Assembly (NCBI RefSeq): GCF_001411555.2
Contig: NC_049901.1
Coordinates: 29,445,555 to 29,509,554 of the forward strand
Origin: Juglans regia
Taxonomy: Eukaryota > Streptophyta > Magnoliopsida > Fagales > Juglandaceae
Length of the DNA stretch: 64,000 bases
Direction: 5' to 3'
In this document: positions 36,901-46,458 of the stretch, piece by piece
Layout of the letters: the number at the start of each line of letters is the position of its first letter
Position numbering within the stretch: position 1 is the first letter of the stretch
Notes under the pieces: model-generated
Told to the model about the DNA's origin: nothing
Seen by the model: the letters and a program-made list of their open reading frames with translations, nothing else
Database searches by the model: none
Program-made: the position numbers and the translations under genes

Positions 36901-39900
36901 ACACCACACCATCAATATATAAAATCTGTCCATACCACAAACACAATCACAAAGCTTTATAAGCTTCACTCATGGCTCCATAACATCCCAACCATATAGT
37001 CATATAAACTGTCCATTCATTCATATTACATTCAATATGCATATACAAATCTGTCAAATGCATACAACCAACCCAAAGAACTCATACTCAATTCATCCAT
37101 CATTCAAGTTCAACATAAATCCACCACACAACCATACAGTCCCACAAACATACATTCAAGATACATTAAATCTGTCTACCATCTTTAACCAACCAAAAAT
37201 ATTATACCATACTCATTTATCACCTAAGATCAGCATACAACCCACTCGTAGCACCCACTCTATTTACAAACTTCATCCACACACAATATACTTAATACAT
37301 ACAGTTCTGTCAAACCAACCTTCACAAACACTTTACTCAAAGCATAAGCCCCTTGACAAAGCATACTCATGATTTCATAAGTTCAAACCATGATATTCCT
37401 CTGCCTTAACACTCAAAACACAACACCATTCAATCACATAAACATAATATTCCTTGAGATAAAGGGATAGGAGTTTATACCACAAATTGAGGGGTTGCAG
37501 TGTTCACGGTTAGATCGATGTAAATACCGTGCAGTGCATGAGTTAGTTGTGTAAGCCTGCTCTGTTTCTCTATGCTTAGAGGAGGGCTAAGTAGTGGCGC
37601 ATGGAGGAGGGTTTTGGTGGTGGGGAGGAGGCTTGCTAGAGAGAAAGCAAGGGAGGCGCTAGGTTGAACGTGAAGGGGTTGTCGATTTGGAGTTGCAAGT
37701 AATTTGGCTAAGCATGAAGTGAAGGGGGTGAGAAGGGGCTGGACAGTGCTAGGTGCAGAGGCTCATGATTGTTCAGTGGTGGTTGAGGTGCGATGAGCTG
37801 GGCTTCCGTGTCTCATTTCAACAGAATGGCTAAGGTTGGGGCTATTGGCTACATGCGACCAAGGATGGCTAGGTTGTGGTGCTGGGCTGTGGCGCGGCAT
37901 CAACTTGAGTTGGGAGCACGACAGTGGACTATGAGTTCTAGTGGCTTGCCCAGGGAGATGGGAAACCGAGAATCACGACTGGAGGGGGTTCAGGGTGGCT
38001 CCACAGATTCCAAGCTGGGCATTGGAGGAAGGACCACGGTGGTCTCAATTTCTATTGATTTGGTTTCACTGGTAATGAGAGAGATCTAGTTTTGTTGGCG
38101 TGCACAAGACGGCATGACCTTAAACTGCCGTAAGCAATAGCGTTGGTCTTCGTCGGTGCAGAGATGGCGTGAGGCAGGGGCCTCTATCGACGTGCATTGG
38201 TTTTAAGGATTGGGGGTGGTGGTGCAAAGCGGTGTGGGGTGAACGTGAGGTGGCTCACAGTTCTTTCTGCGAAAGCTGGAGGCTTTTGGTGATGGCTTGG
38301 GGAATGAGTTGCGACTGGTCATCGACAACAGTCTTGGACGTGGGGCAGTGCTGCTGCCTTGAGCTTCGATAGTCTATGGATGAAGGAGATGGTGGGGTTG
38401 GAAGCTTGAGGAGCCGCTGCCGGTTCTTCACAGTGGCTGGTGGCTGGCGGCTGGCGACTGGCAGCAAGGTCGTGAGGTGGAGGGGTGAGCGAGGGAAACC
38501 AATAGTATGCTTAGGGAATGAGATGAGATGAGATAAGAATTTTCTGAATAGTGGTAAGATGGTTTCTGAATAGTAGTAAAACGATTTGAGTGAAGTATTT
38601 ATTGGGTTTTGGGAAATAATAGAGAAAAAGTCGAACAAAAAATATTATAAAGTTAAAATATTGTTAAAATATAACTTTTCAAATTTTATTTTTGTTATAA
38701 AATTTTAAAAAATTAAATTATTTTTTATTTTTTGTTTGGAAATTTGAAAAAGTTGTGATGATTAGTTTGAAAGTGTTTATATTTGAATGATGTTTGAGAA
38801 AGAAATGAGATGTTATGAGATGAGATGGAATGAGATTTGTTTCCAAGCATCCCGCAAGGGTGCGGAGGCACAAGAAGAATAGGGAGAGAGAGAGAGAGAG
38901 AGAGAGCTTACATTACATGTGTCTTGCAGTGGCTGTTGGTCATAATGGTTGAGTTGGGCTTCCGATGGGCAATACCATTGTGGTTGAGGAGAATGTGAGG
39001 AAGACGAAGAAGGAGAGAGAGAGAGAGAGAGGGTCTGCAACCGAGATAGGAAGAGAGAGCTTGTGAGTGTGTTAATCGATTGCTAAGTGTGTGGTCTGAA
39101 ATCAAATTAAGGAGATAGGGTTGGAGAGGAAGGGAAATGGGCTAAATGCAAAAAAATACAACCTTTTATTCTTGATACAAAAATAATATTTTTCATCTTA
39201 AAAGAAAATGATGAACTTTAAAAAACATTTACATAAAGTGAACTCGTAAGACTATTATTTTTGGGTCTCCAAAATTAAGAGGCTAAATCCAAAATTTATG
39301 TTTGGTCCAATAACACTAAAAATACCACATTTAAATACATTTGGTCCTTTAAAATACTTGGAAAATTTTAAAACACTTGGCTCTATATAAAAATCATCCG
39401 CTAAATTTAAAGCAAGAATTCGAGATTTAAAATGTTTAGGCTAGGCTCGTGACCAATTTGTCAAGAATTCAGAGCGGTTGGTCACACATGGTATTAGAGG
39501 TTTTGGAGCTCATTTGTGAATAGTTTGAGGAGAAGTGTAAGGGAATGGCTACTTCAAGGGAGCCAGAACTCTAGATTTTTCATACGAGATGAAATATTAA
39601 GTAGAAATTCCTTGATGATCTTATAGCAAAACATAGGGTTCCTTGTATAGATAACCGAAAAACCAAACATGGAAATTATTTGCCTTGATAAATTATTTGA
39701 CTTGGCCTCCTACTTTTGCCATGCATGGAAATTAACTAGGAGAGAAAATCTCATTCCTTAGATTAAGCTAAGTAAAATATTGCTACAATTAAAATATCTC
39801 ATTAGTGTTATATAATTTTATACCTAATTAGGATCATAACAAATTATTCATAATGGATTTCACCTCCCCAAGACCCATGGACATACACCTTAATGCCAAA

Positions 39901-41208
39901 CCATGTAGACATGTGTCTCCTCTTCTTATCTATTTTTTGCATGGATGTGCACCACGTGCACAATCATCTTCGTCACCTCCGTGTGAGATGCGATCAACTA
40001 TTGGACCCCAGTTGCCAAAAAAATGCGTCAACACCATCTACATGTGAGATACCTGACATGATAAGGATAAGAGTAGGTGGTGTATGAGATCCTAGATTGT
40101 TTGGGAAAGAGAAATTCTTGCTCTTTATAAGAGGTTCCAATAGAACTCTAATTGTATTTGGGCCTTCCATTAGGGCGTTACAAATGGTATCAGAAGATAT
40201 CCCAACCAGAAATGTAGAACTCGAGCTATGCCAATTGTGATACCCCATATGATAAGAATATGGGTAGGTGGTGTATTGGATCCCACATTACTTGAAAATA
40301 AGAAATTATTGCTCTTTATAAGAGGTTCCAATTAGGCTCCAATTGTATCATCGACTAGTCTTTTTGGAGTATAGGCCATGTGATTTGGACTTTCCATTGG
40401 GGCGTTACAACATGACTACACTCCAAACACAGCACCCTTTTCGATGGATTATCATCAAAACTAATATATCTAATTAATATATATATCATTTGTAGTGAAA
40501 AAAGAAAAACTACAGTCGCCATAGTATACCCACATTAGAAAGACTAAGAAAACAAAACAAACTGTGCTTTCAAGCGATTTATTCTTGTACACCAAACGTA
40601 ATAATACATCTTATTTAAAGTAGAGCAATAAATTTTATGATGACTTTGTAATAATCCTTCTTCTACAATTACAAATCAAATCAATATCACGTTTAAATAT
40701 AGGTTTGAGAGTGATCGAATTGCTTTAGTATAAATTTCCGTTTACGTTTTTAGTTTCACGAATTGCCTTTTGCTTTAAATTTTATAATGATAAACAGGAA
40801 TAAAAGAAAAATGAAGATAGAGGAAAGGAGAAAAGAAAACCCCCCTTTTTTGGTTGCTGAAAAATCTAAGACCAAGACTATTAGCATTTTCCTCTAGTTT
40901 ACTACATTTTCTCAGCGACCAAATAACACGAAAAATATTTGAAAATTTAGAATAAGAACAAAAATAAAAATACAAACCAGAGCGGGCTTGTCAGGATGAG
41001 ACCGGTCGGCAAGCAAGTACGTGTAGGTTGAGGACTCCTTCTCGAAGAGCTGGCGAAACAAGAGATTGTTGGAGCGGGGATGAGAAGACGACCGCGTCGT
41101 GTACGACGCGGCCATGGTTTGGGGCCTGAGCTTAGTATGACGGGTGGGGCAATTGAAGAGAGTGGTAGGGCGAGGGAGAGTGATCCGAAGGAGACTGAGC
41201 CGAAGCAT
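24907..41208 (-). CDS. ETHE1: ETHE1-like mitochondrial persulfide (sulfur) dioxygenase, nine exons
   Basis: The spliced reading frame is 891 nt (296 aa plus stop), close to the ~294 aa of the Arabidopsis enzyme. Exons, minus strand: 41208-40978, 27820-27692, 27561-27454, 26369-26235, 26032-25991, 25874-25815, 25730-25677, 25152-25128, 25013-24907. All introns are GT-AG. The enzyme belongs to the metallo-beta-lactamase fold and oxidises glutathione persulfide to sulfite in mitochondria, using one iron. The metal-binding signature is THVHADH (exon 2), TPGHT and FTGDALL (exon 4), and PAHDY (exon 6). The N-terminus ([14 protein letters not shown], rich in Arg and Ser, no acidic residues for about 50 residues) fits a mitochondrial presequence; mature homology begins at [16 protein letters not shown]. 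No lesion is seen, so the gene is probably functional. Intron 1 is unusually large at 13,157 bp. Confidence 0.95.
26600..27160 (+). repeat. MITE-like AT-rich repeat in ETHE1 intron 3
   Basis: The AT-rich segment has imperfect inverted ends (TAGGTATGCTTGATTA near 26596 and the complement of TAATTAAACATGGCCTA near 27138-27154). It contains TATGTTTTGTATTGGGCTTGTAAAAGTTGG, a block repeated on the other strand at 390-470 and 10820-10880. It accounts for most of the 1084-bp intron 3. Ends and superfamily are uncertain. Confidence 0.4.
27821..29014. other. Proximal part of ETHE1 intron 1, nothing recognised
   Basis: The DNA here has mixed composition and several short open frames on both strands, without protein motifs. 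It may be the ancestral intron sequence. Confidence 0.4.
29015..29348 (-). repeat. LTR fragment (left part), minus orientation, in intron 1
   Basis: It begins TGTAACGCCCTCAACCCCCCC, the complement of a D-type LTR end. No primer site follows on the outer side (toward 28990), as expected for a solo LTR or truncated copy. LINE 2 splits it; the continuation is at 35161. Confidence 0.6.
29349..29368. repeat. LINE 2 target-site duplication, left copy
   Basis: The 20 bases TCAACCATAGTTATCCACAT are identical to 35141-35160. Confidence 0.95.
29530..33521 (-). pseudogene. LINE 2 ORF2: endonuclease, RT and RNase H, disrupted
   Basis: The APE endonuclease (33521-32700) is complete in motifs: TWNIRG, LEPF, GGDFN and NTSDHAP. 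RT follows with [10 protein letters not shown] and FRPISLCS, a [13 protein letters not shown] segment and the [10 protein letters not shown] active site near 31490. The zf-RVT segment ([16 protein letters not shown]) is near 30420. RNase H has [28 protein letters not shown] and VADFLAKQG, so the DEDD residues are kept. Lesions: frameshifts near 32460, 31822, 30767 and 30350, and in-frame stops near 31597, 29926 and 29750. The protein cannot be made intact. Confidence 0.85.
33530..34980 (-). pseudogene. LINE 2 ORF1: nucleic-acid-binding protein, disrupted
   Basis: The N-terminal DUF4283-type domain is at 34859-34383 ([33 protein letters not shown]). An in-frame stop precedes it near 34880. The zinc knuckle [14 protein letters not shown] is intact near 34290. 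The acidic, low-complexity tail is in a second piece (33756-34361) and a basic C-terminal piece at 33525-33716. Stops near 34382 and 33757 break the frame. Confidence 0.8.
35141..35160. repeat. LINE 2 target-site duplication, right copy
   Basis: Identical to 29349-29368 over all 20 bases, directly after the 5' end of LINE 2. Confidence 0.95.
35161..36060 (-). repeat. LTR fragment (right part), minus orientation, in intron 1
   Basis: This continues the LTR interrupted by LINE 2. It holds GACCATAGTGGGACTACCACGG...TCTCAATAAGTTATACC (35349-35395) and AAGTTCCACTAGGATAATCCC (35808-35828), which match D's LTR in reverse. The outer boundary is not clear; 36060 is a guess. Confidence 0.5.
36372..36573. 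mobile_element. PIF/Harbinger-like MITE with perfect 17-bp TIRs
   Basis: The terminal inverted repeats are GGAGACGTTTGGATTCG (36372-36388) and its exact complement (36557-36573), flanked by a TAA target duplication at 36369-36371 and 36574-36576. The 202-bp body is a GAGATGAGTTGAGATG-type repeat with no open frame. A 3-bp TAA duplication is characteristic of PIF/Harbinger (Tourist-like) elements. Perfect ends suggest recent insertion. Confidence 0.9.
36590..37460. repeat. G-poor array with recurring AAATCTGTC motif
   Basis: The plus strand is almost free of G over several hundred bases. AAATCTGTCC-like motifs recur near 36712, 36922, 37004, 37043, 37166 and 37304, among CATAAC/CCATCA-rich DNA. 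No coding frame is convincing; the long frame at 37037-37372 is a by-product of composition. Confidence 0.4.
37490..38508. other. GC-richer noncoding block in intron 1
   Basis: G-rich plus-strand DNA (GGAGGAGGG, GGTGGTTGAGG) with open frames at 37793-38089 and 38169-38372 plus and 38255-38638 minus. None shows a protein motif. It may be a leader or U3 region of a decayed LTR element. No function can be supported. Confidence 0.35.
38509..38851. mobile_element. MITE-like repeat related to the GAGATGAG family
   Basis: The left end GCTTAGGGAATGAGATGAGATGAG and right end GAGATGGAATGAGATTTGTTTCCAAGC form imperfect inverted ends starting ATGCTT(A/G)G. The interior contains AAAATATTGTTAAAATATAAC and GAATAGTGGTAAGATGG stretches typical of the same family as the 36372 MITE and the intron 3 repeat. 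Confidence 0.45.
38884..38906. repeat. (GA)n microsatellite
   Basis: About eleven AG units. A second run lies at 39012-39031. Confidence 0.9.
39012..39031. repeat. (GA)n microsatellite
   Basis: About ten AG units, near the previous run and in similar surrounding DNA. Confidence 0.9.
39489..39499 (+). promoter_or_regulatory. Possible retrotransposon primer-binding site
   Basis: TGGTATTAGAG follows GTTGGTCACACA and matches the initiator-Met tRNA primer site with one transition. An LTR ending here (about 39130-39488) is plausible, but its 5' end and coding internal part are not recognisable. Confidence 0.35.
40045..40409 (+). mobile_element. TRIM (miniature LTR retrotransposon) with 5-bp TSD
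   Basis: LTR1 is 40045-40182 (138 bp) and LTR2 is 40238-40409 (172 bp). Both start TGA(G)ATACC and end GGGCGTTACA, with shared GAGTAGGTGGTGTAT and AAATTCTTGCTCTTTATAAGAGGTTCCAAT-type blocks (given here in part). LTR1 lacks about 40 bp present in LTR2. The 55-bp interior carries TGGTATCAGAAG at 40185-40196, a primer site for initiator-Met tRNA with one or two changes. ACATG flanks both ends (40040-40044 and 40410-40414). No coding sequence is present. It lies inside ETHE1 intron 1, about 570 bp downstream of exon 1 in gene direction. Confidence 0.92.
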
Positions 41209-41400
41209 TTATCGCTACCTTTTTTCGGTTTGCAGAATGCTCCACTGCTATGGCGGGGGGATCGAATCGATTGAAGTGGGAACTTTGATATCTTCTCATT
41301 ATCATAATTGGTGATTCTTTTTCGTGGCAGTATGTGGCCGGCATAACGGGGATGGAACCTTGGTTAGTGCGCCACAGCAATTTTTATGCCATTATCTATC
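41209..41400 (-). promoter_or_regulatory. ETHE1: ETHE1 5' region with overlapping upstream ORF
   Basis: This is the likely 5' UTR. An upstream ATG at 41380 opens an 82-codon frame that runs out of phase across the ETHE1 start and ends at 41132. If transcripts begin upstream of 41380, it would compete with the main start. No clear TATA box is seen on the minus strand just above. Confidence 0.4.
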
Positions 41401-42603
41401 TGTCCCTATGCCATTCTTGTTTTAAAATCAGTTTCTGATTTGCCTAAACACGTCACGTACGGATAGAATTCAATGATTCATACATCACATACGTAGAATG
41501 CTTTATGAAAATGCTGCATCCACTTTTTTTTTTTTTTTTAAAGCAAGTAATACTCAATGAATTTATAATTTTTTTAAATATTTAAAGAGATTTAAAAAAT
41601 ATATAAAATAAAAAATTACAGTAAAAATTCTCAGGCCATTCTTGTGGCCCTAGCAAGATCCAATGTTCTATGAAAAATAATATTAGGTATAAATCTTAAA
41701 TGCACAAATTTTATACAAATTTTTTGTCATAAAGTAAATTCCACCATAAAAAAGTAAAGTTTTCACATTTTTTTCTAGCGGAGTCCACTTTTTTAATAAA
41801 AGATCCATGCTAAAATTGTAATTTTGGACTTATATATTATTTAATAAAATATCTAAATATTCATGTTCTATTCTAACTGTTAGATATGAAATCTTTAAAT
41901 TTTGTAAAATTTTTAATAATTTCACTCTCAAATATCACTTAAATATAAATTATTTTTAATTTCAAATTTTAAAATTTTTCATCTAATTATAATTTAATCA
42001 TTACTTAAATACAAAAACTAATACAACTCTTACAAACTTTATAATAAAAATTATATTCAAAATTATATTCAAACAAAATTTTAAATTTATCTATTCACTT
42101 TCACAAATTTCAATACAATGTCTATTTAAAAAAATATTCTTATTCAATTTTTTTCATTTTAAAATTTAATAAAATATCTTAAAACTATTTTACTACTATT
42201 TAAAAGATTTTAAGATATTTCAAATATCGAAATGTACCCAATTAGTCAATCTAATCGATTCATGCATCTTGTTCCAACTCTAGTCAGATTACAAAAACAA
42301 ATGTTTTAAAAGTTTACTTTTTAAATCTTATCAACAAAAAGATAAAAAAAAGTTTACTTTTTAAAGTTAACTTGTTAAAAGCTTATTATACTTAAAATTT
42401 TATATTTTAATGCCCAAATTAAATTTTATAATTTAATAATCCATTCTAAATGAAATGAAACATTCTTATTTGGTGAGGGTTCTCGTCCAAACCTCCACAT
42501 TTGCGAAGGATTCCCTTCTTTTAAAATAGACTTAAAACTGGACGGAGGTCTTCTTTGTTTTAACATTACTAATGAAGTGAAAACACATAAGCAACTCACG
42601 TAA
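41401..42603. other. AT-rich interval between ETHE1 and element D
   Basis: Probable ETHE1 promoter side. It contains a T13-T14 run near 41527 and AT-rich DNA. The part at 42040-42220 carries a CAAACAAAATTTTAAATTTATC and CACAAATTTCAATACAATG block similar to 9950-10030. No gene is supported. Confidence 0.45.
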
Positions 42604-43556
42604 TGTAACATCCCGCCTATTTGACCTTATAAATTAACTCTTAGATCAATATTAGAATTTAGAAGACTAGTTCATTAGAATTGTCCACGACCCTAAGAGC
42701 TTTAGAAAGAATTAAATTAAGTTTAGAATCTTGTTTAAGAGCATTGATCGATCACCACTTGATTAGTAATCTTGAAATTATGTTTTAAGCTTTATTTTTA
42801 TTCTTATAATTTCTCATCCCGTTGTTCTAAATTTTTATTGTTTGGTTATTCATTTCTATTACTCTTAGATCATATTAGAATCTTAGATAAACCTTTAAAC
42901 ATATCATTTAGAGCAATGACATGTCAAATCCTAAAACCATACCAATCGGCACCCTTGTATACTTTTGTGTGCACGGACTAATGTGCCCCTAGGTCGAATA
43001 TTTTATACCATTTTTTTATCAAGGACATTTCAATCATTTGTCCCTCATTTTTTTATTCATGAATTTCCTACCAAGCTTGATTTTCAAAAACCCTAGCCAA
43101 AACTCCAAAATTTTGTCCAATCCGAAATTGCCCTTGAATTTTCGGCAACCACCCATAAAATTCTCCATTTATTTGGTTTTAATTGATCACTACTTCACCA
43201 TCCAATCCCCACCATCTATCATCTATGGAGAATACTCAAGTGTGACTTTAACTAGCCACATATTGCTAAGAATGTAGTCCAAATGAATAAGACAAAAACA
43301 GTTTTGCCTTGTGAAATTCCCCATAACTGGCGGCAACATTAGCCCTTGAGCCTTTGTATTAATTGCACCACCCATTTCTCCACTTCCACATGACAACTCT
43401 TTCTCTTCTCTAGCCGAATTAGCCTACATAGATGCCATCATGGTGGAAAACAAACAACCACACCCCATGGCAAGGAGGATCTAGGCGCATCATCACCACC
43501 GCCCAAACCCCCCAACGGGAGGCCACCTTGCCAATGCCTCTCACATCCCTTGTAGC

Positions 43557-43566
43557 CTATATAAAC
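43557..43566 (+). promoter_or_regulatory. Putative LTR promoter TATA box (element D)
   Basis: CTATATAAAC is embedded in GC-richer DNA and followed by CTTCACTTCTTCC-type leader sequence. Confidence 0.5.
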
Positions 43567-45187
43567 TCCACTCCACCTTCACTTCTTCCTCACTTCATTT
43601 CCTCAAGCCTTCCTTGAAGTGCTCTTGAGAGTTCTCTTCCCTTGTTCTTTGAGTGTTCCCAAGTGTTCTAAGTGAGTTCTTGAGTTGTGTGCTTTGAGTG
43701 GGAAGCTTCAAAGGCTACGGATTCATTGTAAGTTTTTCTCTCTAGATCTTAGTTTATATGTTAAGTTGCGTATTTGAGTGTTAGTAGTAATCTTGGATGA
43801 ATATAGCATGAGATACCATGTTTAGCTAGAAGCTGAAATATTGGTGGTTAGGTTTAGTGTTTAAATTATTTTTTGGTGAAGATATTAGTTATGGCATGCC
43901 TTGATAATTCATGATATGATTCTAGTATGCCTTAAATTAATTTCTGAAAGTTTAGTTTGAGGTTAGAAATATGTCATAATAGGTTTTAATTTATATCTTG
44001 TGTTGATCATCAAAGCATGTATGGTTTGACTTTTTATCATGCTTCATCTAAGGAAATTAACTTATTTTACTTAGGCTTGAAATTCGAGCATTTAGAAAGC
44101 CTTCTGATTGGGATAAGAAGAGTGCATGATTTAATTCTAGCATGTCATTGATAGAGAGGTCATATCATGCATCACTTGAGGTCTAGATAGAATTTAAGAA
44201 TTTTATTAGGCATGACTAAGTGTTGGGATAAACTTGCTGAAGGCTAAGCTTTTATTTCATCATTGAGGATTTCTAGTGATCATCTTTTATTAGAGGAATT
44301 TTTCATGCATGCATTCATGAGGGAAATAGTCAAATTTAATATAGTCATCAACTAGAGAGCATGCCAAAAATTGAGGATGAATAGGCTAAGATCATTTTGA
44401 TTTTTAAGGCATAGATGATCTTAGAACGTGCAACATATGAGGATTATGGATTTTGGTTAAGTTTGGAGAGCATTTGCATTAGTAGCAGTATTTGGAAGTT
44501 ATGAATATTTTCATAATTTCCTTTTAGCTAGAAGATTTTATTTTTCTTTAAGATAGCATAGATTCTTGGTTCAATTTTTATAACAATCACTACTTCACTT
44601 CCAACTTCAACAGTTTGTAAGTTGGCATCTAACTTACACTTTGATAATTATTTATTATTTATTGATAAATGATGTATTCATTTTATAACTGTCAATTTGA
44701 GTATGAAATGTCATTTTTTATGTTCCATTTTTTTCATTTTGCATACAACTATCATTTTTGAAATGTGTCACATATAGCATATCATGAAAATCATTTTTTA
44801 AAGTATTGCATGAAAATTTATTTTATCACGACCCCAAAGGCTAGGATGGGGAAGTATCCTAGTAGAACCCCTATGTCCACTCTGGAGTGATTAAATATGG
44901 AGTGGTAGCCCTTGGGTTGACGAAGAATAATCAACAGATTTTGAATTGGTTCTTTTAAAGAATGTTGGAGCAAAGTCATATGTTACGACACCTAATCCTA
45001 ATGGGTGTACATGTTATAATTTTTACGATGTTATGTTATATTATGAATCCATTGAAAATGAGTCTATAGATAATGTAGTTTCAATGTGAGTTGTACTACA
45101 GTCACCAGCAGGTATTCACAATGCATATGAGGAACTATAATGATACCATACGTTACTTTAATTCCATGAGTTTTTTTTTTTTTTTTT

Positions 45188-45658
45188 GTTAATTACACTT
45201 TACTCCCTTGAATTTTCACTAAATTCACAATATGCTCCCGAAACTAATAATTACATCAAAGTGAACTCACTTACTTTCAAAACTTACCAATGTGCCCATT
45301 CCGTCCACCAATAGCATTAAATCTAACGAAAACTGCCTCCACGTGCTGCTCATGTGCATAACATTCACTACAAAGATGTAATTTTCATCTAATTTATTAT
45401 CATTAATTGATAGCATATATTTTTTTATATTTTATATGGTCAATGATAAATAAATTAGATAAAAATTACATTTTTACAGTGAATGTTATGCACATGTGTA
45501 GCACATGGAGGCAGTTTCCATTAGATTTAACGTTGGTGGTAGATGGAAGGGGCACATTGGTAAGTTTTGAAAGTAAGAGGGTCCACTTTGATGCAATTAT
45601 TAGTTTGGAGGGCACATTGTAAATTGAGTGAAAGTTCGAGGGGCAAAGTGTAATTACC
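45188..45658. mobile_element. Foldback MULE-type MITE with long TIRs in poly-T target
   Basis: The two halves (about 45188-45410 and 45440-45658) are inverted complements over more than 200 bp, with ends G(T/G)TAATTACACTTT. T runs of 17 and 14 bases lie directly outside, consistent with a 9-bp target duplication inside an oligo-T. The apparent open frame 45407-45622 is part of one arm. Long-TIR elements with 9-bp duplications are typical of Mutator-like MITEs. Confidence 0.8.
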
Positions 45659-46322
45659 TTTTTTTTTTTTTTAATAATTCTTGATGAAAGGCTAAGTTTT
45701 TAACGACATAAGTGAAATTATGTTTTCTATAAGAAAATGTGCATCAAAAGTCTATTTTCTGGAGAAATCTGAATAGGAGACAAATATAGTTTTTTTTCCT
45801 GCATTGCATGCATTTCATGTTTATCATTCTTCATGCATAGTGTATCTTTGTGCATGTTAGTTGTCTAACTTATTGAAATTTAAAGTAAATCTCACCCTTT
45901 ATGGACCCACTATCATTTCACTTGAAGTAATAGAATTTGTAGATGCAGATAGACCCAATGGACCAGTGGATCAGGAGGATTGAGCAAGAACCATACATCG
46001 ACAGGAGACTTGAGCTTATTTTGATATTTCTAGGTCTAACCCTTCGTGCCAAAGAACGCATGAAGCAGCTGGTTTAGATTGTTTTAGAAAATTGGTATTT
46101 TGTACTAAGATTAAGCTACCTGATGATTTGAAACTTATGGTTTAATCAATATTATTGGGATGATTAGGTTATTTTGGCATGAGTTCATTTTCACCCTTAC
46201 TTTCTGCTGAAATTATTTCATACTACTAATTCCATTTCTAGGATGTAGTGCATATTAACTAACATGTCCTAACGCTCTAAGCCTCCGTTACATCTCAAGC
46301 GGAGGTTGGGGGCGTCACATAG

Positions 46323-46334
46323 TGGTATCAAAGC
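46323..46334 (+). promoter_or_regulatory. Primer-binding site of element D
   Basis: TGGTATCAAAGC lies three bases after the LTR end and matches the initiator-Met tRNA complement with one transition. Confidence 0.85.
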
Positions 46335-46458
46335 AATTACGTATTTGGGTAAACTCACGTGTCCTTAGGTATATGCCAGAATATAGATTTTGATTTTTAG
46401 ATCAGGTAGGCTTGAATCATGAAGCAAAGATTTGCATCTGACGTACGTACCTTACAAG

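Larger units (their letters stand above)
27821..40977 (-). other. ETHE1: ETHE1 intron 1 (13.2 kb), a transposon nest
   Basis: The donor GTTTGT is at 40977 and the acceptor TTTTTGCAG ends at 27821. The join gives PAL|LIDPVDK, in phase 0, as in other ETHE1 proteins. From the 3' end the intron contains unassigned DNA (27821-29014), a minus-oriented LTR fragment interrupted by LINE 2, a PIF-like MITE, a G-poor motif array, a GC-richer block, a longer MITE-like repeat, GA runs, an LTR end with primer site, and a TRIM. The remaining introns are 84-1084 bp, so the expansion is due to insertions. Confidence 0.9.
42604..46319 (+). repeat. 5' LTR of chromovirus-like element D
   Basis: It starts TGTAACATCCCGCC and ends GGAGGTTGGGGGCGTCACA, directly before a primer site. 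Its length is 3,716 bp including a 471-bp foldback insertion, about 3.2 kb net, in the range of the long LTRs of the Tekay/Del lineage. A TATA box (CTATATAAAC) lies at 43557-43566, followed by a C/T-rich leader. No 3' LTR is seen in the window. Confidence 0.75.

Noticed and set aside
37037..37372. 111-codon plus-strand frame in ETHE1 intron 1
   Set aside because: The predicted protein is a monotony of His, Pro, Thr and Ser produced by the G-poor CATAAC-rich repeat. No domain is visible.
38884..39031. GA-rich DNA as a CRISPR-like or satellite array
   Set aside because: These are simple dinucleotide runs of about 20 bases without spacer structure, in a plant genome.
45407..45622. 71-codon open frame in the D LTR
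   Set aside because: It lies in one arm of a foldback element and mirrors the other arm. It is not a gene.
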